Of a stretch of 64,000 bases of DNA, positions 15,577 through 23,525 are shown one piece after another. The stretch covers positions 248,001-312,000 of the forward strand of contig NZ_FWXX01000005.1 in the NCBI RefSeq assembly GCF_900176475.1, written 5' to 3'. The position numbers and the translations under genes are program-made. Numbering within the stretch: the first letter of the stretch is position 1; every line of letters begins with the position of its first letter. This DNA is from Tropicibacter naphthalenivorans. GTDB taxonomy: Bacteria; Pseudomonadota; Alphaproteobacteria; Rhodobacterales; Rhodobacteraceae. Below the pieces are notes generated by a model. It ran no database searches, was not told the DNA's origin, and was given only the letters and a program-made list of their open reading frames with translations.

Positions 15577-16473
15577 ATGATCCCCAGACTGGATGTGCAA
15601 AAGATCGCCGCGCGCGATCCGCAGACCTTGGCCGAGCTGCGCCAAGGGGCCGAGCAAAGCGGCTTTCTGACCGTTTACAACACGGCGATTACCCCGGCGC
15701 GGATGCGGTTTGTCATCGCCGCCTACCGCGCCTTTTTTGATCTACCAGAGGCGCAAAAAGCCAAGGTCGACATGGCCCGCACCGGATCGAACCGGGGCTG
15801 GGGTGCGCCGCAATCGGAACAGGTCGACCCGGACGCCAACCCCGATTACAAACAAGTCTTTGACTGCGGGTTCCAAGTGCCCGGCAGCGATCTGGCGGTT
15901 TATGCGCCCAACCTGTGGCCCGAAAAACCCGAAGGCTTTCAGCAGGTTGTCGCCGCCTATTACCGCGACGCGCTAGAAGTGGCGATGACGATCCTGCGCG
16001 GCATTGCCGAGGCGATCGGGCAGGACGCGGGCTATTTCGACGACAAGTTCGACCAGCCCATGGCGCTGTTGCGGTCGAACTATTACCCGCCGCGGCCCGA
16101 CTGGGCGGGGGACAAGGACTTTGGCATCGCGGCGCACACCGATTACGGCTGCCTGACCCTGCTGGGCACCGACGGGGTGCCGGGGCTGGAGGTTTTGACC
16201 ACGGATGGCGACTGGCTGCCGGTCGAGGCGCGGCCCGGCGAGTTCATCATCAACTTTGGCGAAATGCTGGAAATGTGGACCAACGGACAGGTCAAGGCGA
16301 CGCTGCACCGGGTCAAAGGCTCCAGCGACGAGCGAATCTCGGTGCCGCTGTTCTTTAATCCCAACCACGACACCAATGTCGCCCCCATGGGCTCAGGTGA
16401 GGTGATCCACGCCGGGGACCACCTGACCAAGCGCTTTAACGAAACCTACCTGCATTTGCAGGACAAAGCCTAA
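15577..16473 (+). CDS. 2-oxoglutarate/Fe(II)-dependent oxygenase, isopenicillin N synthase-like
   Basis: A 298-residue double-stranded beta-helix oxygenase. Iron ligands appear as AAHTDYG (HxD) and the distal His of ATLHRVKG; the 2-oxoglutarate-binding RxS is ERISVPLFF. The N-terminal DIOX_N-like region ([26 protein letters not shown]) matches the isopenicillin N synthase/gibberellin oxidase family. ATG 15577 follows GGAGA; in-frame starts further upstream fall in the tpiA promoter region. Substrate unknown. Its TAA shares bases with the stop codon of the convergent TfoX gene. Confidence 0.88.
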   Translation: MIPRLDVQKIAARDPQTLAELRQGAEQSGFLTVYNTAITPARMRFVIAAYRAFFDLPEAQKAKVDMARTGSNRGWGAPQSEQVDPDANPDYKQVFDCGFQVPGSDLAVYAPNLWPEKPEGFQQVVAAYYRDALEVAMTILRGIAEAIGQDAGYFDDKFDQPMALLRSNYYPPRPDWAGDKDFGIAAHTDYGCLTLLGTDGVPGLEVLTTDGDWLPVEARPGEFIINFGEMLEMWTNGQVKATLHRVKGSSDERISVPLFFNPNHDTNVAPMGSGEVIHAGDHLTKRFNETYLHLQDKA

Positions 16474-16793
16474 AGGTAGCGCAGCGCCTCTTGCGCGAGG
16501 GCGACCGCCTCTGTGGGGTCGTCCTGCGCGCTGTCCGGCAGGGTCCAATAGGGCATCGCGGCGTGGGCGCCATCCTTGCGGGTGTATTCCCAGCGGGTGC
16601 AGCCAAGATCCTCTAGCCGCTGCACAAAATCGCCAGCGCCTTTCAGCATGATCCCCATGTCACCATGCACAATCGCAAAGATCGTGCCCTGATGGTACAG
16701 GCACAGCCCGCCCATCATCTTGCGCGTGGTCAAATCGCCCAGCCCCGAAAACAGATCCTTGGCAAAGGCGATCTCTTCGGCGGAAACGGCCAT
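16470..16793 (-). CDS. TfoX/Sxy N-terminal domain protein
   Basis: A 107-residue protein made only of the TfoX N-terminal domain (FAKDLFSGLGDLTTRKMMGGLCLYHQG, then FAIVHGDMGIML). The C-terminal TfoX domain of competence regulators is absent, as is usual in alphaproteobacteria, so a competence role should not be assumed. It starts two bases after the stop of the HesB-type gene, which suggests one transcript. The stop codon overlaps that of the 2OG oxygenase. Confidence 0.85.
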   Translation of the reverse strand: MAVSAEEIAFAKDLFSGLGDLTTRKMMGGLCLYHQGTIFAIVHGDMGIMLKGAGDFVQRLEDLGCTRWEYTRKDGAHAAMPYWTLPDSAQDDPTEAVALAQEALRYL

Positions 16794-16795
16794 TG

Positions 16796-17173
16796 TTACT
16801 GCCCGCGTTCGGCCTGAAGCTCTTCGATGTCCTTGAACTTGATCGACTCGCCGCAGCCGCAGGCGTCGGTCACGTTGGGGTTGCGGAACTTGAACCCGCT
16901 TTCCAGCAGCGAGGTTTCATAGTCGATTTCCGTGCCGAACAGGAACATTTGCGCGGTGGGCGCGATCAAGACGCGCGCGCCGTCCTTTTCGATGACCTCG
17001 TCGTTGGCTTCGGGGGCGTCGACGTAATCCATGGTGTATTCCATGCCCGCGCAGCCGCCCTTTTTCAGGCCGATTTTCAGGCCGTGGCGGTTGTCACGTT
17101 CCATCAGCTTGCGAATCTGCTTTACAGCCGCGTCGGTGATGGTCACGGGGGTCGAACCGGGAATGCTGAACAT
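16796..17173 (-). CDS. A-type Fe-S carrier, HesB/IscA/SufA family
   Basis: A 125-residue A-type carrier that passes Fe-S clusters from a scaffold to apo-proteins. The three conserved cysteines are C41 (GGCAGMEY) and C105/C107 (ACGCGES), all present. ErpA, SufA and IscA cannot be told apart with confidence; the location near sufT favours a SUF-type role. The gene starts 27 bp after the DUF3307 stop on the same strand. Confidence 0.92.
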   Translation of the reverse strand: MFSIPGSTPVTITDAAVKQIRKLMERDNRHGLKIGLKKGGCAGMEYTMDYVDAPEANDEVIEKDGARVLIAPTAQMFLFGTEIDYETSLLESGFKFRNPNVTDACGCGESIKFKDIEELQAERGQ

Positions 17174-17200
17174 GAGATATTCCTTTTGCCTGTCCCCAAT

Positions 17201-17926
17201 CTAGTGACTGCGGCTTGCAATCTCAAGAAGGGAGAGGGTGCCATAACTGGCGGCAAGCGCCCATGCAAAGGATGCAAGCGTTCCGACGATCACATATTCG
17301 CTGGCGTGCTGGTCTTCTTTGGCGGTGTCAAAGCGCAGGACGGATTTGGCGGCGATCAGGAACCCGATGGCGGTGGGCTCGCCGATATAGACGAACAGAA
17401 AGATCAGCGCGCGTTCAAGCTGGCCAATCAGGCGGCCCGCGTCGGGCAGGCCGTTCAGCTGGATGTCAAACCGGGCGGTCAGCAGGCCCACCGCATAACC
17501 GCCGGCGGTGACGGTGGTGATGAGGCCCGCGATGAACAGGGCGGGCGCGGTCAGCAGCGGCAGATGCGCCGCCCAGATGCCCTGTGCCGCAGCCCCCGGC
17601 CACCAAAAGGCGGCAACGGCGAGGGTCAGCAGATGGGCCGCTTGGTCCAGCAAAAAGGCGGTCAGCGTGTCGCGCTGCGCGGGCGGGGCGTAGGTCTTGA
17701 TCGCGTCGATGACCATATGCGCGGCGGCGACCAGCAGGGCGACCTGCCAGATGCCGCCAAGCGCCGCGGTCGACAGGCCAAAGACCAGCGTGACGTGCAG
17801 CAGCAGCACCAGGGGGGTGCGTTTGTGATCGACCATCCATTTGGTTTGCAACACGAAATCGGCCAGCACGTGGGCCAGCAAGAGCGCCGCAAAGCTTTGG
17901 GCGATGGCCGGGTCAAGCGCGGGCAC
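17201..17926 (-). CDS. DUF3307 polytopic membrane protein
   Basis: A 241-residue protein with six or seven predicted transmembrane helices. The N terminus has the DUF3307 pattern of polar residues inside the membrane: LLLAHVLADFVLQTKWMVDH, then LLLHVTLVF and AAAHMVIDAIKTY. His and Asp residues in helices suggest a metal site or a proton path rather than a simple anchor, but no activity is known. It begins with GTG directly after the satD-like stop (TAG-GTG, zero bases), which implies coupled translation and a joint function with SatD. Confidence 0.85.
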   Translation of the reverse strand: MPALDPAIAQSFAALLLAHVLADFVLQTKWMVDHKRTPLVLLLHVTLVFGLSTAALGGIWQVALLVAAAHMVIDAIKTYAPPAQRDTLTAFLLDQAAHLLTLAVAAFWWPGAAAQGIWAAHLPLLTAPALFIAGLITTVTAGGYAVGLLTARFDIQLNGLPDAGRLIGQLERALIFLFVYIGEPTAIGFLIAAKSVLRFDTAKEDQHASEYVIVGTLASFAWALAASYGTLSLLEIASRSH

Positions 17927-18538
17927 CTAGATGGTTTCCCAAGCGGTTATGGCGGTTTCCAGCGCGGGAAAGCCCGCGGCCCACAGCGCTTGGTCCACCG
18001 CCTGACGGGTGATGTTCAGACGTTTGGCGGCCTCAAGGCGCGGGCCTGCGTCCGGGGGAAGCATTTCCACCACGGCGCGGGCTTGGGCTTGGGTCCAGCC
18101 TTGGGCGATGTGATCGGCGAGGGTCAGCGCGGCGTGCTGTGCGCCGCCACGGGCATGGGCCATGAGCCGCGCGCCGCCGAGCTGTTCCAGCAAGCGGCCC
18201 GACATGGTAAAGGCGCGGCCGTGGCCCGCGTTGGGGTCGGGGGCGTCAATATCGGGGAAGGTGCCGCGCCCAACGGCGACGGCGATGCGCGTGGCGTAGG
18301 TCTTGTTCATCCGGCGCAGGCTGGCCTGAAGGTACAGCGCGGCGCGCAGGACGCGGGCAGGCTGGCCCATGGCCAATTGCCACCCATCCCCGCCACGCCG
18401 CGCAAAGGTGGCAAAAGTCGGGTCCCAAGTGGCAATCTGGTCCGAAGCGGTTTGGAGCGTGTGCATCACCTCATCCAGCGCCGATGCGTCAAGGGCGCCG
18501 GATTTGACGATATCTCCGGTCAATACTGCGAGTCTCAT
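17927..18538 (-). CDS. SatD-family protein with cyclase-like N-terminal region and C-terminal HTH
   Basis: A 203-residue protein recognised as SatD-like. The N-terminal part has features of a class III nucleotidyl cyclase fold: LTGDIVKSG with Asp9, a hairpin FARRGGDGW with Asp51, the helix ALYLQASLRRM, the strand RIAVAVGRG (84-92), and GRAFTMSGRLLEQL (107-120), which resembles the G-x-x-V-N-x-A-A-R-L motif of cyclases. Residues about 165-190 (RLEAAKRLNITRQAVDQAL) look like a winged helix-turn-helix. Enzyme activity is inference only; the catalytic Asn position is not conserved. It is translationally coupled to a membrane protein gene. Confidence 0.7.
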   Translation of the reverse strand: MRLAVLTGDIVKSGALDASALDEVMHTLQTASDQIATWDPTFATFARRGGDGWQLAMGQPARVLRAALYLQASLRRMNKTYATRIAVAVGRGTFPDIDAPDPNAGHGRAFTMSGRLLEQLGGARLMAHARGGAQHAALTLADHIAQGWTQAQARAVVEMLPPDAGPRLEAAKRLNITRQAVDQALWAAGFPALETAITAWETI

Positions 18539-18553
18539 GCTGCAAGTGGTATC

Positions 18554-18576
18554 GCTTTCATTCTGGAAAAGAAAGC
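18554..18576 (-). promoter_or_regulatory. Inverted repeat upstream of the satD-like gene
   Basis: GCTTTC (18554-18559) and GAAAGC (18571-18576) are separated by 11 bases and lie 16-38 bp before the satD-like ATG, in a 51-bp gap after sufT. It could be an operator, possibly for the protein's own HTH. Function is not shown. Confidence 0.35.
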
Positions 18577-18589
18577 AAATTCGCTTGCG

Positions 18590-18952
18590 TTACATAAAGC
18601 CGAGTTCCAAGCGGGCCTCGTCGGACATCATGTCCATGCCCCAAGGCGGGCTCCAGGTCAGTTCGACATCCACGCTTTTGACGCCCGCGACCGGCTCGAC
18701 GGCCTCTTGGACCCAACCGGGCATTTCGCCGGCGACCGGGCAGCCGGGCGCGGTGAGGGTCATGATCACCTTGACGTCGTTCTGGTCGTCAATCTCGACG
18801 GTGTAGACCAGACCCAGATCGTAGATGTTCACGGGGATTTCAGGGTCGTAAACCGTGCGGCAGGCCTCGACCACCTGATCGTAAAGCGGATGATCGGTGC
18901 TTGAGGGCGCAATCAACGGCGCGCCTTCCAGCTGGGGGCTCTGATCGGTCAT
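18590..18952 (-). CDS. sufT: SUF-associated Fe-S assembly protein SufT (DUF59/MIP18 family)
   Basis: A 120-residue protein of the DUF59 family. The core YDPEIPVNIYDLGLVY (35-50) and the conserved cysteine loop LTAPGCPVAGEMP (Cys71) are intact; the C-terminal MDMMSDEARLELGFM tail is typical of SufT, which helps mature Fe-S proteins. Upstream on the same strand is the RimK fusion, separated by a double-palindrome repeat. Downstream is the SatD-DUF3307 pair and then a HesB-type carrier. Confidence 0.9.
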   Translation of the reverse strand: MTDQSPQLEGAPLIAPSSTDHPLYDQVVEACRTVYDPEIPVNIYDLGLVYTVEIDDQNDVKVIMTLTAPGCPVAGEMPGWVQEAVEPVAGVKSVDVELTWSPPWGMDMMSDEARLELGFM

Positions 18953-19026
18953 GACTGTCCTCTTCGCGGAAAACCTGAGAGATTATATAGGTTACTCGGG
19001 CGGCACGGTAAAGGGCAGGGCGAGAC

Positions 19027-19070
19027 CAAAACTCTTTCAAGAGTTTTGCAAATTCCTTGCAAGGAATTTG
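19027..19070 (-). repeat. Double-palindrome intercistronic repeat, copy 4
   Basis: Two perfect 22-bp palindromes: arm CAAAACTCTT with centre TC (19027-19048) and arm CAAATTCCTT with centre GC (19049-19070). An outer stem GCAGGGC (19015-19021) / GCCCTGC (19071-19077) encloses both, so the whole can fold as a three-way junction. It lies 25 bp after the rimK-fusion stop and before sufT. Confidence 0.9.
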
Positions 19071-19095
19071 GCCCTGCGCGCGCCTTGGGATCTGG

Positions 19096-20508
19096 TTAAT
19101 CCTCGGGGGTGATCTTGCGCCGCACAGGGGTGGGGCGGACCTTGGCTTCGATGTGCTCGTACAGCTTTTCGGCGATGTTCTTATGCGTCGCCGTCTCAAT
19201 GCCCTCGAGGCCGGGGGAGGAGTTTACCTCCAGCACTTTCGGGCCCGATTCAGAGCGCAACAGGTCCACGCCCGCAAGGTTCAGGCGAAACGCCTTGGCC
19301 GCGCGCAGGGCGGTTTCGCGTTCTTCGCGGGTGATCCGTGCCACCGTCGCAGAGCCGCCCCGGTGCAGGTTCGAGCGAAAGTCGCCCTCGGCCCCGGTGC
19401 GTTTCATCGCCGCCACAACCTTGCCGCCGACCACGAGGCAGCGGATGTCTTCGCCCGCGGCTTCCTTGACAAAGTCTTGCACGAGGAAGTTCGCCTTGAG
19501 CCCGCGGAAGGCGTCGATCACCGATTGCGCGGCTTTCTTGGTTTCGGCCAGCACGACGCCTTTGCCTTGGGTCGATTCGAGCAGTTTCACGATCATCGGC
19601 GCGGTGCCCACCAGCCGCATCAGGGAATCGGTGTCCTTGGGCGAGGCGGCAAAAGCGGTGTTGGGCATGCCGATCTTGTGCCGCGCCATCAGCTGGTGCG
19701 CGTGCAGCTTGTCACGCGAGGCGGTGATTCCGTCCGAGCCGTTGACGCAAAACGTGCCGATGGTTTCGAACTGGCGGATCACGGCAGTGCCATAAGAAGT
19801 GATCGACGCGCCGATGCGCGGGATCACGGCGTCATAACGGGGCAGGCGCTTGCCGTCGTAGTGCACTTCGGGCGACAGTGCGTTGATCGCCATGTAGCAG
19901 CGGGTGGTGTCGATAACCTCGACGGTGTGACCGCGCTTTTCGCCTTCTTCCACCAGGCGGCGGGTCGAGTAATTGTCCTCGCGCGACATCACCGCGATGC
20001 GCAGGGCGCGGTTGGGCGCGGCTTGGCGCACGCGGGCGTCCGAATATACGTCATAGGACAGGCGCGGCTGTTGAAACCGATCGGTGGCCACGATGTTGAT
20101 GTGATCCTTGAGCGCCTCACGCCCCAGCAGCATCCGCGACGCCATAGACGACCGATCCGTCAACGTCAGTTCGATCCGCCAGCTTTCGTCGCCCACCCGC
20201 AGGGTCGAGGCGATGACATAACGGCTTTCGGTTTCGCCATTGGACGAGGTGACATTGCGCCGGTCCACGATTCGCGCCGAGCACGGAATGATCAGATCCT
20301 CGCGCCCCGGCACCGGATGCACGGTAAAGCGCACTCTGGGCGCATTCGCCGGGCCAAAGGTTTCGATGTCAAACGCATGCAGCGCCGATGTCCGCGCGCC
20401 CGTGTCCACCTTGGCCCGCAGCGCAGGCAGGCCGAGATCGGGCAGCGACACCCACTCCTCCCAGCCAAAGCGGATCATGTCTGCGGGCACATCGGGGGTA
20501 TCGGTCAT
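19096..20508 (-). CDS. rimK: Fusion of retropepsin-like zinc-protease family domain and RimK-type ATP-grasp ligase
   Basis: A 470-residue two-domain protein. Residues about 10-145 match the ATP-dependent zinc protease/RimB family, with the aspartic-protease-like [13 protein letters not shown] (33-45). Residues about 165-460 are a RimK-type ATP-grasp ligase ([48 protein letters not shown]). RimK adds glutamate to the C terminus of ribosomal protein S6. In many bacteria the two are separate neighbouring genes, so the fusion supports a shared pathway. ATG 20508 is preceded by AGGAG at good spacing. Confidence 0.88.
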   Translation of the reverse strand: MTDTPDVPADMIRFGWEEWVSLPDLGLPALRAKVDTGARTSALHAFDIETFGPANAPRVRFTVHPVPGREDLIIPCSARIVDRRNVTSSNGETESRYVIASTLRVGDESWRIELTLTDRSSMASRMLLGREALKDHINIVATDRFQQPRLSYDVYSDARVRQAAPNRALRIAVMSREDNYSTRRLVEEGEKRGHTVEVIDTTRCYMAINALSPEVHYDGKRLPRYDAVIPRIGASITSYGTAVIRQFETIGTFCVNGSDGITASRDKLHAHQLMARHKIGMPNTAFAASPKDTDSLMRLVGTAPMIVKLLESTQGKGVVLAETKKAAQSVIDAFRGLKANFLVQDFVKEAAGEDIRCLVVGGKVVAAMKRTGAEGDFRSNLHRGGSATVARITREERETALRAAKAFRLNLAGVDLLRSESGPKVLEVNSSPGLEGIETATHKNIAEKLYEHIEAKVRPTPVRRKITPED

Positions 20509-20571
20509 GGGGGCGCTCCTTCGGGCTTGTCTTTTGCGATAGCAACCGGCGCGGCGCGCCACAAGGGGGCT

Positions 20572-21405
20572 TTAGGCGCGCTGATCGAGCCAGGTCCGGA
20601 CCTCGCCCACGCGAGAGCGCGCGACAGGCACGCGGTTGCCATCCTTTAGGTGCAAAACGTGTTTTGCGCCGTCGCGTTCCAATTTTTCAGCCATTTGCGC
20701 CGCAATCCACCACGAGCGGTGCGGCTGCACGCCGTCTTCGGGGTGGGTCTGAGCGATGATGTCGGACAGCCGCGCGCGGTGGGTCAGGCTGTCGCCGTCC
20801 AGCGTAATGTGAACGTGGTGCTCGCGCGCCTCGATGGTCTGGATGCGCGCCAGCGGCACGGGCTCTGCCCCGACGATCACGTGGCGCTCGGGGTCTTGCG
20901 GCGCATCGCGCGCGACATTCGGCAGGATCAGGTTGAAGAACATAAAGCCAAACGCCTCGGCGACCACGCAATAGAACAGCGCGTGCGGATACAGTTGCAG
21001 CGACCGCTGCCCGCCCGTGGTGAACTCGATCATCGCCTTGCCCACGAGCAGCGTGGCGAGGGTCGCGATCTGGAACCACACGGTGCGATACAGAGCAAAG
21101 CTGCGAAAGCTGCCTTGCAACCATGTGGCAGCGGTCAGGCACAGCCACAGCATCAGGTGAAACACTGCCAGCACCACCAACCACAGGCCCATCAGGGTTC
21201 CAAGGCTCATGGCCCCCAACAGATTCGGCGCATCGGTTGCAACCATCAGGATGTAGGACAGCACCAGATAGGTCTGGGTCGCGGGTTGCCGCAGGATCTG
21301 AACAAACTCTTGCGGCGACATCTCAAAGCGCGCGCCAAAGAAGTCGCGTACCTCAAGAGGTTGGGGCACTGGGTCTTGAGTCGCCAAAGTCGGTCCGGGC
21401 ATCAT
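20572..21405 (-). CDS. Membrane-bound LytTR-family transcriptional regulator
   Basis: A 277-residue protein with four N-terminal transmembrane helices (about 45-62, 68-92, 102-128 and 138-162) and a C-terminal LytTR DNA-binding domain (about 180-275: EPVPLARIQTIEAREHHVHI, HRSWWIAAQMAEKL, LKDGNRVPVARSRVGEVRTWL). There is no receiver domain, so it is a one-component membrane regulator. A CtrA-like box abuts the proposed ATG, which makes the true start uncertain; Met29 is an alternative. Target genes are unknown. Confidence 0.85.
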   Translation of the reverse strand: MMPGPTLATQDPVPQPLEVRDFFGARFEMSPQEFVQILRQPATQTYLVLSYILMVATDAPNLLGAMSLGTLMGLWLVVLAVFHLMLWLCLTAATWLQGSFRSFALYRTVWFQIATLATLLVGKAMIEFTTGGQRSLQLYPHALFYCVVAEAFGFMFFNLILPNVARDAPQDPERHVIVGAEPVPLARIQTIEAREHHVHITLDGDSLTHRARLSDIIAQTHPEDGVQPHRSWWIAAQMAEKLERDGAKHVLHLKDGNRVPVARSRVGEVRTWLDQRA

Positions 21406-21407
21406 GT

Positions 21408-21423
21408 CTTAACGTCGCTTAAA
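21408..21423 (-). promoter_or_regulatory. CtrA-like box at the LytTR gene
   Basis: On the minus strand TTTAAGCGACGTTAAG fits TTAA-N7-TTAA with one mismatch. It lies three bases before the proposed ATG, so it would act either as a repressor site or with a start further downstream. Binding is inferred. Confidence 0.4.
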
Positions 21424-21526
21424 TATGCGCGCAGGTTAACACCGGAGTGATCGCCTAAACAGAGACTTTTGATGCTAGGTTAAATCCTAGGTGGTGGTGG
21501 CGCGCAAACGGCACAGGTGCCGGTGC

Positions 21527-22291
21527 TCAGCCCTTGGCCGAAACCCGGCGAAACCGGCGGCTTTGCCACAGCGGCCAGCCCATCATCTGGCTGATGGTGC
21601 CAAATTTCATGCCGCGCCCGGTCAGGGTGTCAAAGGTGCTGGGCATGGCTTTGACGGTGCCGGACTGGATGTCGTGGCTGAGGATGATGGCGCCGGGGCG
21701 CGAGCCTTTGAGGATTCGCTGCGAGACGACGCTTGCGCCGGGGCGGCGCCAATCCTGCGGGTCAACGGACCACAGAATCGTCGGCAGGTTGCGGTTGGTG
21801 TACAGCATCATCCGCTGGCGGCGCGTGAATGACCCATACGGCGGGCGGAAGGTGACCGGCGGCCGGCCGGTGATCTTGAAAATCGCGTCCGAGGTGCGGT
21901 CGATCTGATCCAGCACGCCCTGGTCCGAGTATTTCGCCAGATTCGGGTGCGACCAAGAGTGATTGCCAATCTCGTGGCCCTCATCGGCGATGCGGCGCAC
22001 GATATCCGGCCAGGTCACCACGCGATTCCCGATCAGGTAAAAGGTGGCGCGCAGGCCGCGCGCCTTGAGCATGTCCAGCAGCTTTGGCGTCAGGGACGGG
22101 TGCGGGCCATCGTCAAAGGTCATGGCGACCACCGGGGACACGGTGCGCACGGCCATGACGGTGGCGGCGTCCCGCTGGGCGATATCCTGGGGCAGGGCGA
22201 TGATCGGGGCGGCCTCTGCCTCTTGGGCGGCGGGCAGGGCAAAGGCAGCGGTGCTGGCGGACAGGAACGTCCGACGGGAAAAATGCGTCAT
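21527..22291 (-). CDS. Polysaccharide deacetylase (NodB-homology), Tat-exported
   Basis: A 254-residue exported CE4-type deacetylase. The N terminus MTHFSRRTFLSASTAAFALP has a Tat motif (SRRTFL) and a cleavage region near EAEA. The catalytic pieces are TFDDGPH (58-64), the metal-binding GNHSWSHPNL, RPPYG and ILSHD near the end. Acts on N-acetylated polysaccharide such as peptidoglycan or a biofilm polymer; the substrate is not evident. AGGA lies nine bases before ATG 22291. Confidence 0.9.
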   Translation of the reverse strand: MTHFSRRTFLSASTAAFALPAAQEAEAAPIIALPQDIAQRDAATVMAVRTVSPVVAMTFDDGPHPSLTPKLLDMLKARGLRATFYLIGNRVVTWPDIVRRIADEGHEIGNHSWSHPNLAKYSDQGVLDQIDRTSDAIFKITGRPPVTFRPPYGSFTRRQRMMLYTNRNLPTILWSVDPQDWRRPGASVVSQRILKGSRPGAIILSHDIQSGTVKAMPSTFDTLTGRGMKFGTISQMMGWPLWQSRRFRRVSAKG

Positions 22292-22478
22292 GAAATGGTA
22301 TCCTGGCAGGGACTTGGGCAAGCAGATGCACATGAGGAAACGCGCTCAGGGTGTTGAGTTTCAAGCGATTCCCCTAAAATTTGCTTTTTGCTCATGGGGA
22401 TAGTGGCTGAAAAATCACTCGGATTTTCAGCGAATTTTGCCGACCCGAGAAAAAAGCGATTTTTCCGTTCGAAAGCGC

Positions 22479-22507
22479 TTGACGGTGTCCGGGCCTATCC
22501 CTAAAAG
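22479..22507 (+). promoter_or_regulatory. Sigma-70-type promoter of the tRNA-Asp pair
   Basis: TTGACG (22479-22484), a 17-bp spacer and TAAAAG (22502-22507) lie about 40 bp before the first mature tRNA end. GC-rich bases follow the -10, as in stringently controlled tRNA promoters. Confidence 0.6.
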
Positions 22508-22547
22508 CCACCTCACGCCAAGGCCGACACGGTCTGGATAGCAGCGA

Positions 22548-22624
22548 GCGGTTGTAGCTCAGTTGGTTAGAGTACCGGCCTGTCACGCCGGGGGTCGCGG
22601 GTTCGAGCCCCGTCAACCGCGCCA
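22548..22624 (+). tRNA. tRNA-Asp (GTC), first copy
   Basis: A 77-nt cloverleaf: acceptor GCGGTTG pairs with CAACCGC, D arm GCTC/GAGT, anticodon stem CCGGC/GCCGG around loop CTGTCAC (anticodon GTC), T arm GCGGG/CCCGT with TTCGAGC, discriminator G and encoded CCA. Confidence 0.97.
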
Positions 22625-22661
22625 CGCTGCATATCTGGATTGGGCCTAAACGTGAAAATGC

Positions 22662-22738
22662 GCGGTTGTAGCTCAGTTGGTTAGAGTACCGGCCTGTCAC
22701 GCCGGGGGTCGCGGGTTCGAGCCCCGTCAACCGCGCCA
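22662..22738 (+). tRNA. tRNA-Asp (GTC), second copy
   Basis: Identical over all 77 nt to the copy 37 nt upstream, including the encoded CCA, so the pair is probably one transcript. Confidence 0.97.
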
Positions 22739-22771
22739 CTTTCACGAACATCACAAAAATTCGATGAAACT

Positions 22772-22795
22772 GCCCGGAACTTTTTCCGGGCTTTT
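22772..22795 (+). terminator. Terminator of the tRNA-Asp transcript
   Basis: GCCCGG and CCGGGC pair across an eight-base AACTTTTT loop and are followed by TTTT, 34 nt after the second tRNA. Confidence 0.7.
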
Positions 22796-22876
22796 GGCGT
22801 TTTTGTGGTATCTTAGGGTATTCCTGACTGCACAGCGGGAGGGATCGGAACTACAAACCGTCTGACCTGCAAAAGA

Positions 22877-22900
22877 AAAGCGCCCCGGATGGGACGCTTA
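22877..22900 (-). terminator. Terminator downstream of the DUF882 gene
   Basis: On the minus strand AAGCGTCCC and GGGGCGCTT form a stem followed by TTCTTTT. It lies 56 bp after the DUF882 stop and faces the tRNA transcript. Confidence 0.65.
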
Positions 22901-22955
22901 CCTTGGACAAGCAGGTGGAACAAAGAAACTGGGAACTGGTTAGACAAAAGGGAGG

Positions 22956-23525
22956 TTACGCGCCCCAAGTGCGGACGGGACCGCAATCCATGTGAACGAA
23001 GTTGGACTTAGAGTAGCGACCAACGCCACCACCGCTGCACGCCTGGGCAGCTTTTGCCATCTGGTTCACAGACCGCGACGACAGCCGAAGATCCGCCGCC
23101 TGTCCCCGGAGGTGGCGAGAGTTCTTGGCCACACCAGAAGAGCGCGAACGCAGCATCGAGTTGGTTTTCGGGCTGCGATAGCCGGAAATCAGCATATAAG
23201 GCTCGGTCACATCCATCAGGTTGTGGGCGGCTGCAATGATGTCCAGCGTGCGTGTGTCGATGTTCTTGACGTCATTCGTGCGCCAGTCGCGCATGAAATA
23301 GTTCACTTCCTTGATCGCATCGGCAAGGTAGTTGCCCTCGATCCAGTAGATCATGTCGATCCGCTCGCCCGTGCGGCCGGAATACATGCGAAGGCGGCGA
23401 ATATCGCCCGCACCGCGTAGGAAACCAGCTGCGTTCGAAAAGGTCGGAGCTGCTGTAATGGTCGTGGCTGCAAATGCGCCAAGAAGTCCGCGGCGTGTGA
23501 TGCCGCCCGAGTTCATATCAGTCAT
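22956..23525 (-). CDS. DUF882 (YcbK/M15-like) Tat-exported protein
   Basis: A 189-residue periplasmic protein. A Tat signal (ITRRGLLGAFAATTITAAP) leads into the DUF882 domain, which is related to M15/VanX-type peptidases: YMLISGYRSPKTNSMLRSRS, then NSRHLRGQAADLRL and NFVHMDCG supply the expected metal ligands (H, D, H). Likely cuts or binds peptidoglycan peptides. It is divergent from an L,D-transpeptidase gene, a pairing that fits joint cell-wall remodelling. Met4 is an alternative start. Confidence 0.88.
   Translation of the reverse strand: MTDMNSGGITRRGLLGAFAATTITAAPTFSNAAGFLRGAGDIRRLRMYSGRTGERIDMIYWIEGNYLADAIKEVNYFMRDWRTNDVKNIDTRTLDIIAAAHNLMDVTEPYMLISGYRSPKTNSMLRSRSSGVAKNSRHLRGQAADLRLSSRSVNQMAKAAQACSGGGVGRYSKSNFVHMDCGPVRTWGA

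Noticed and set aside
16793-18904. A 703-codon plus-strand open frame
   Set aside because: Antisense to the HesB-type, DUF3307, SatD-like and sufT genes; no ribosome-binding site and no family likeness.
21408-21443. A second CtrA site formed by GTTAAC at 21435-21440
   Set aside because: It has no partner TTAA at seven-base spacing, so it is only a half-site.
22392-22754. A 120-codon minus-strand frame with a repeated VARLTGLEPATPGVTG segment
   Set aside because: It is the reverse translation of the two tRNA-Asp genes, a well-known false protein.
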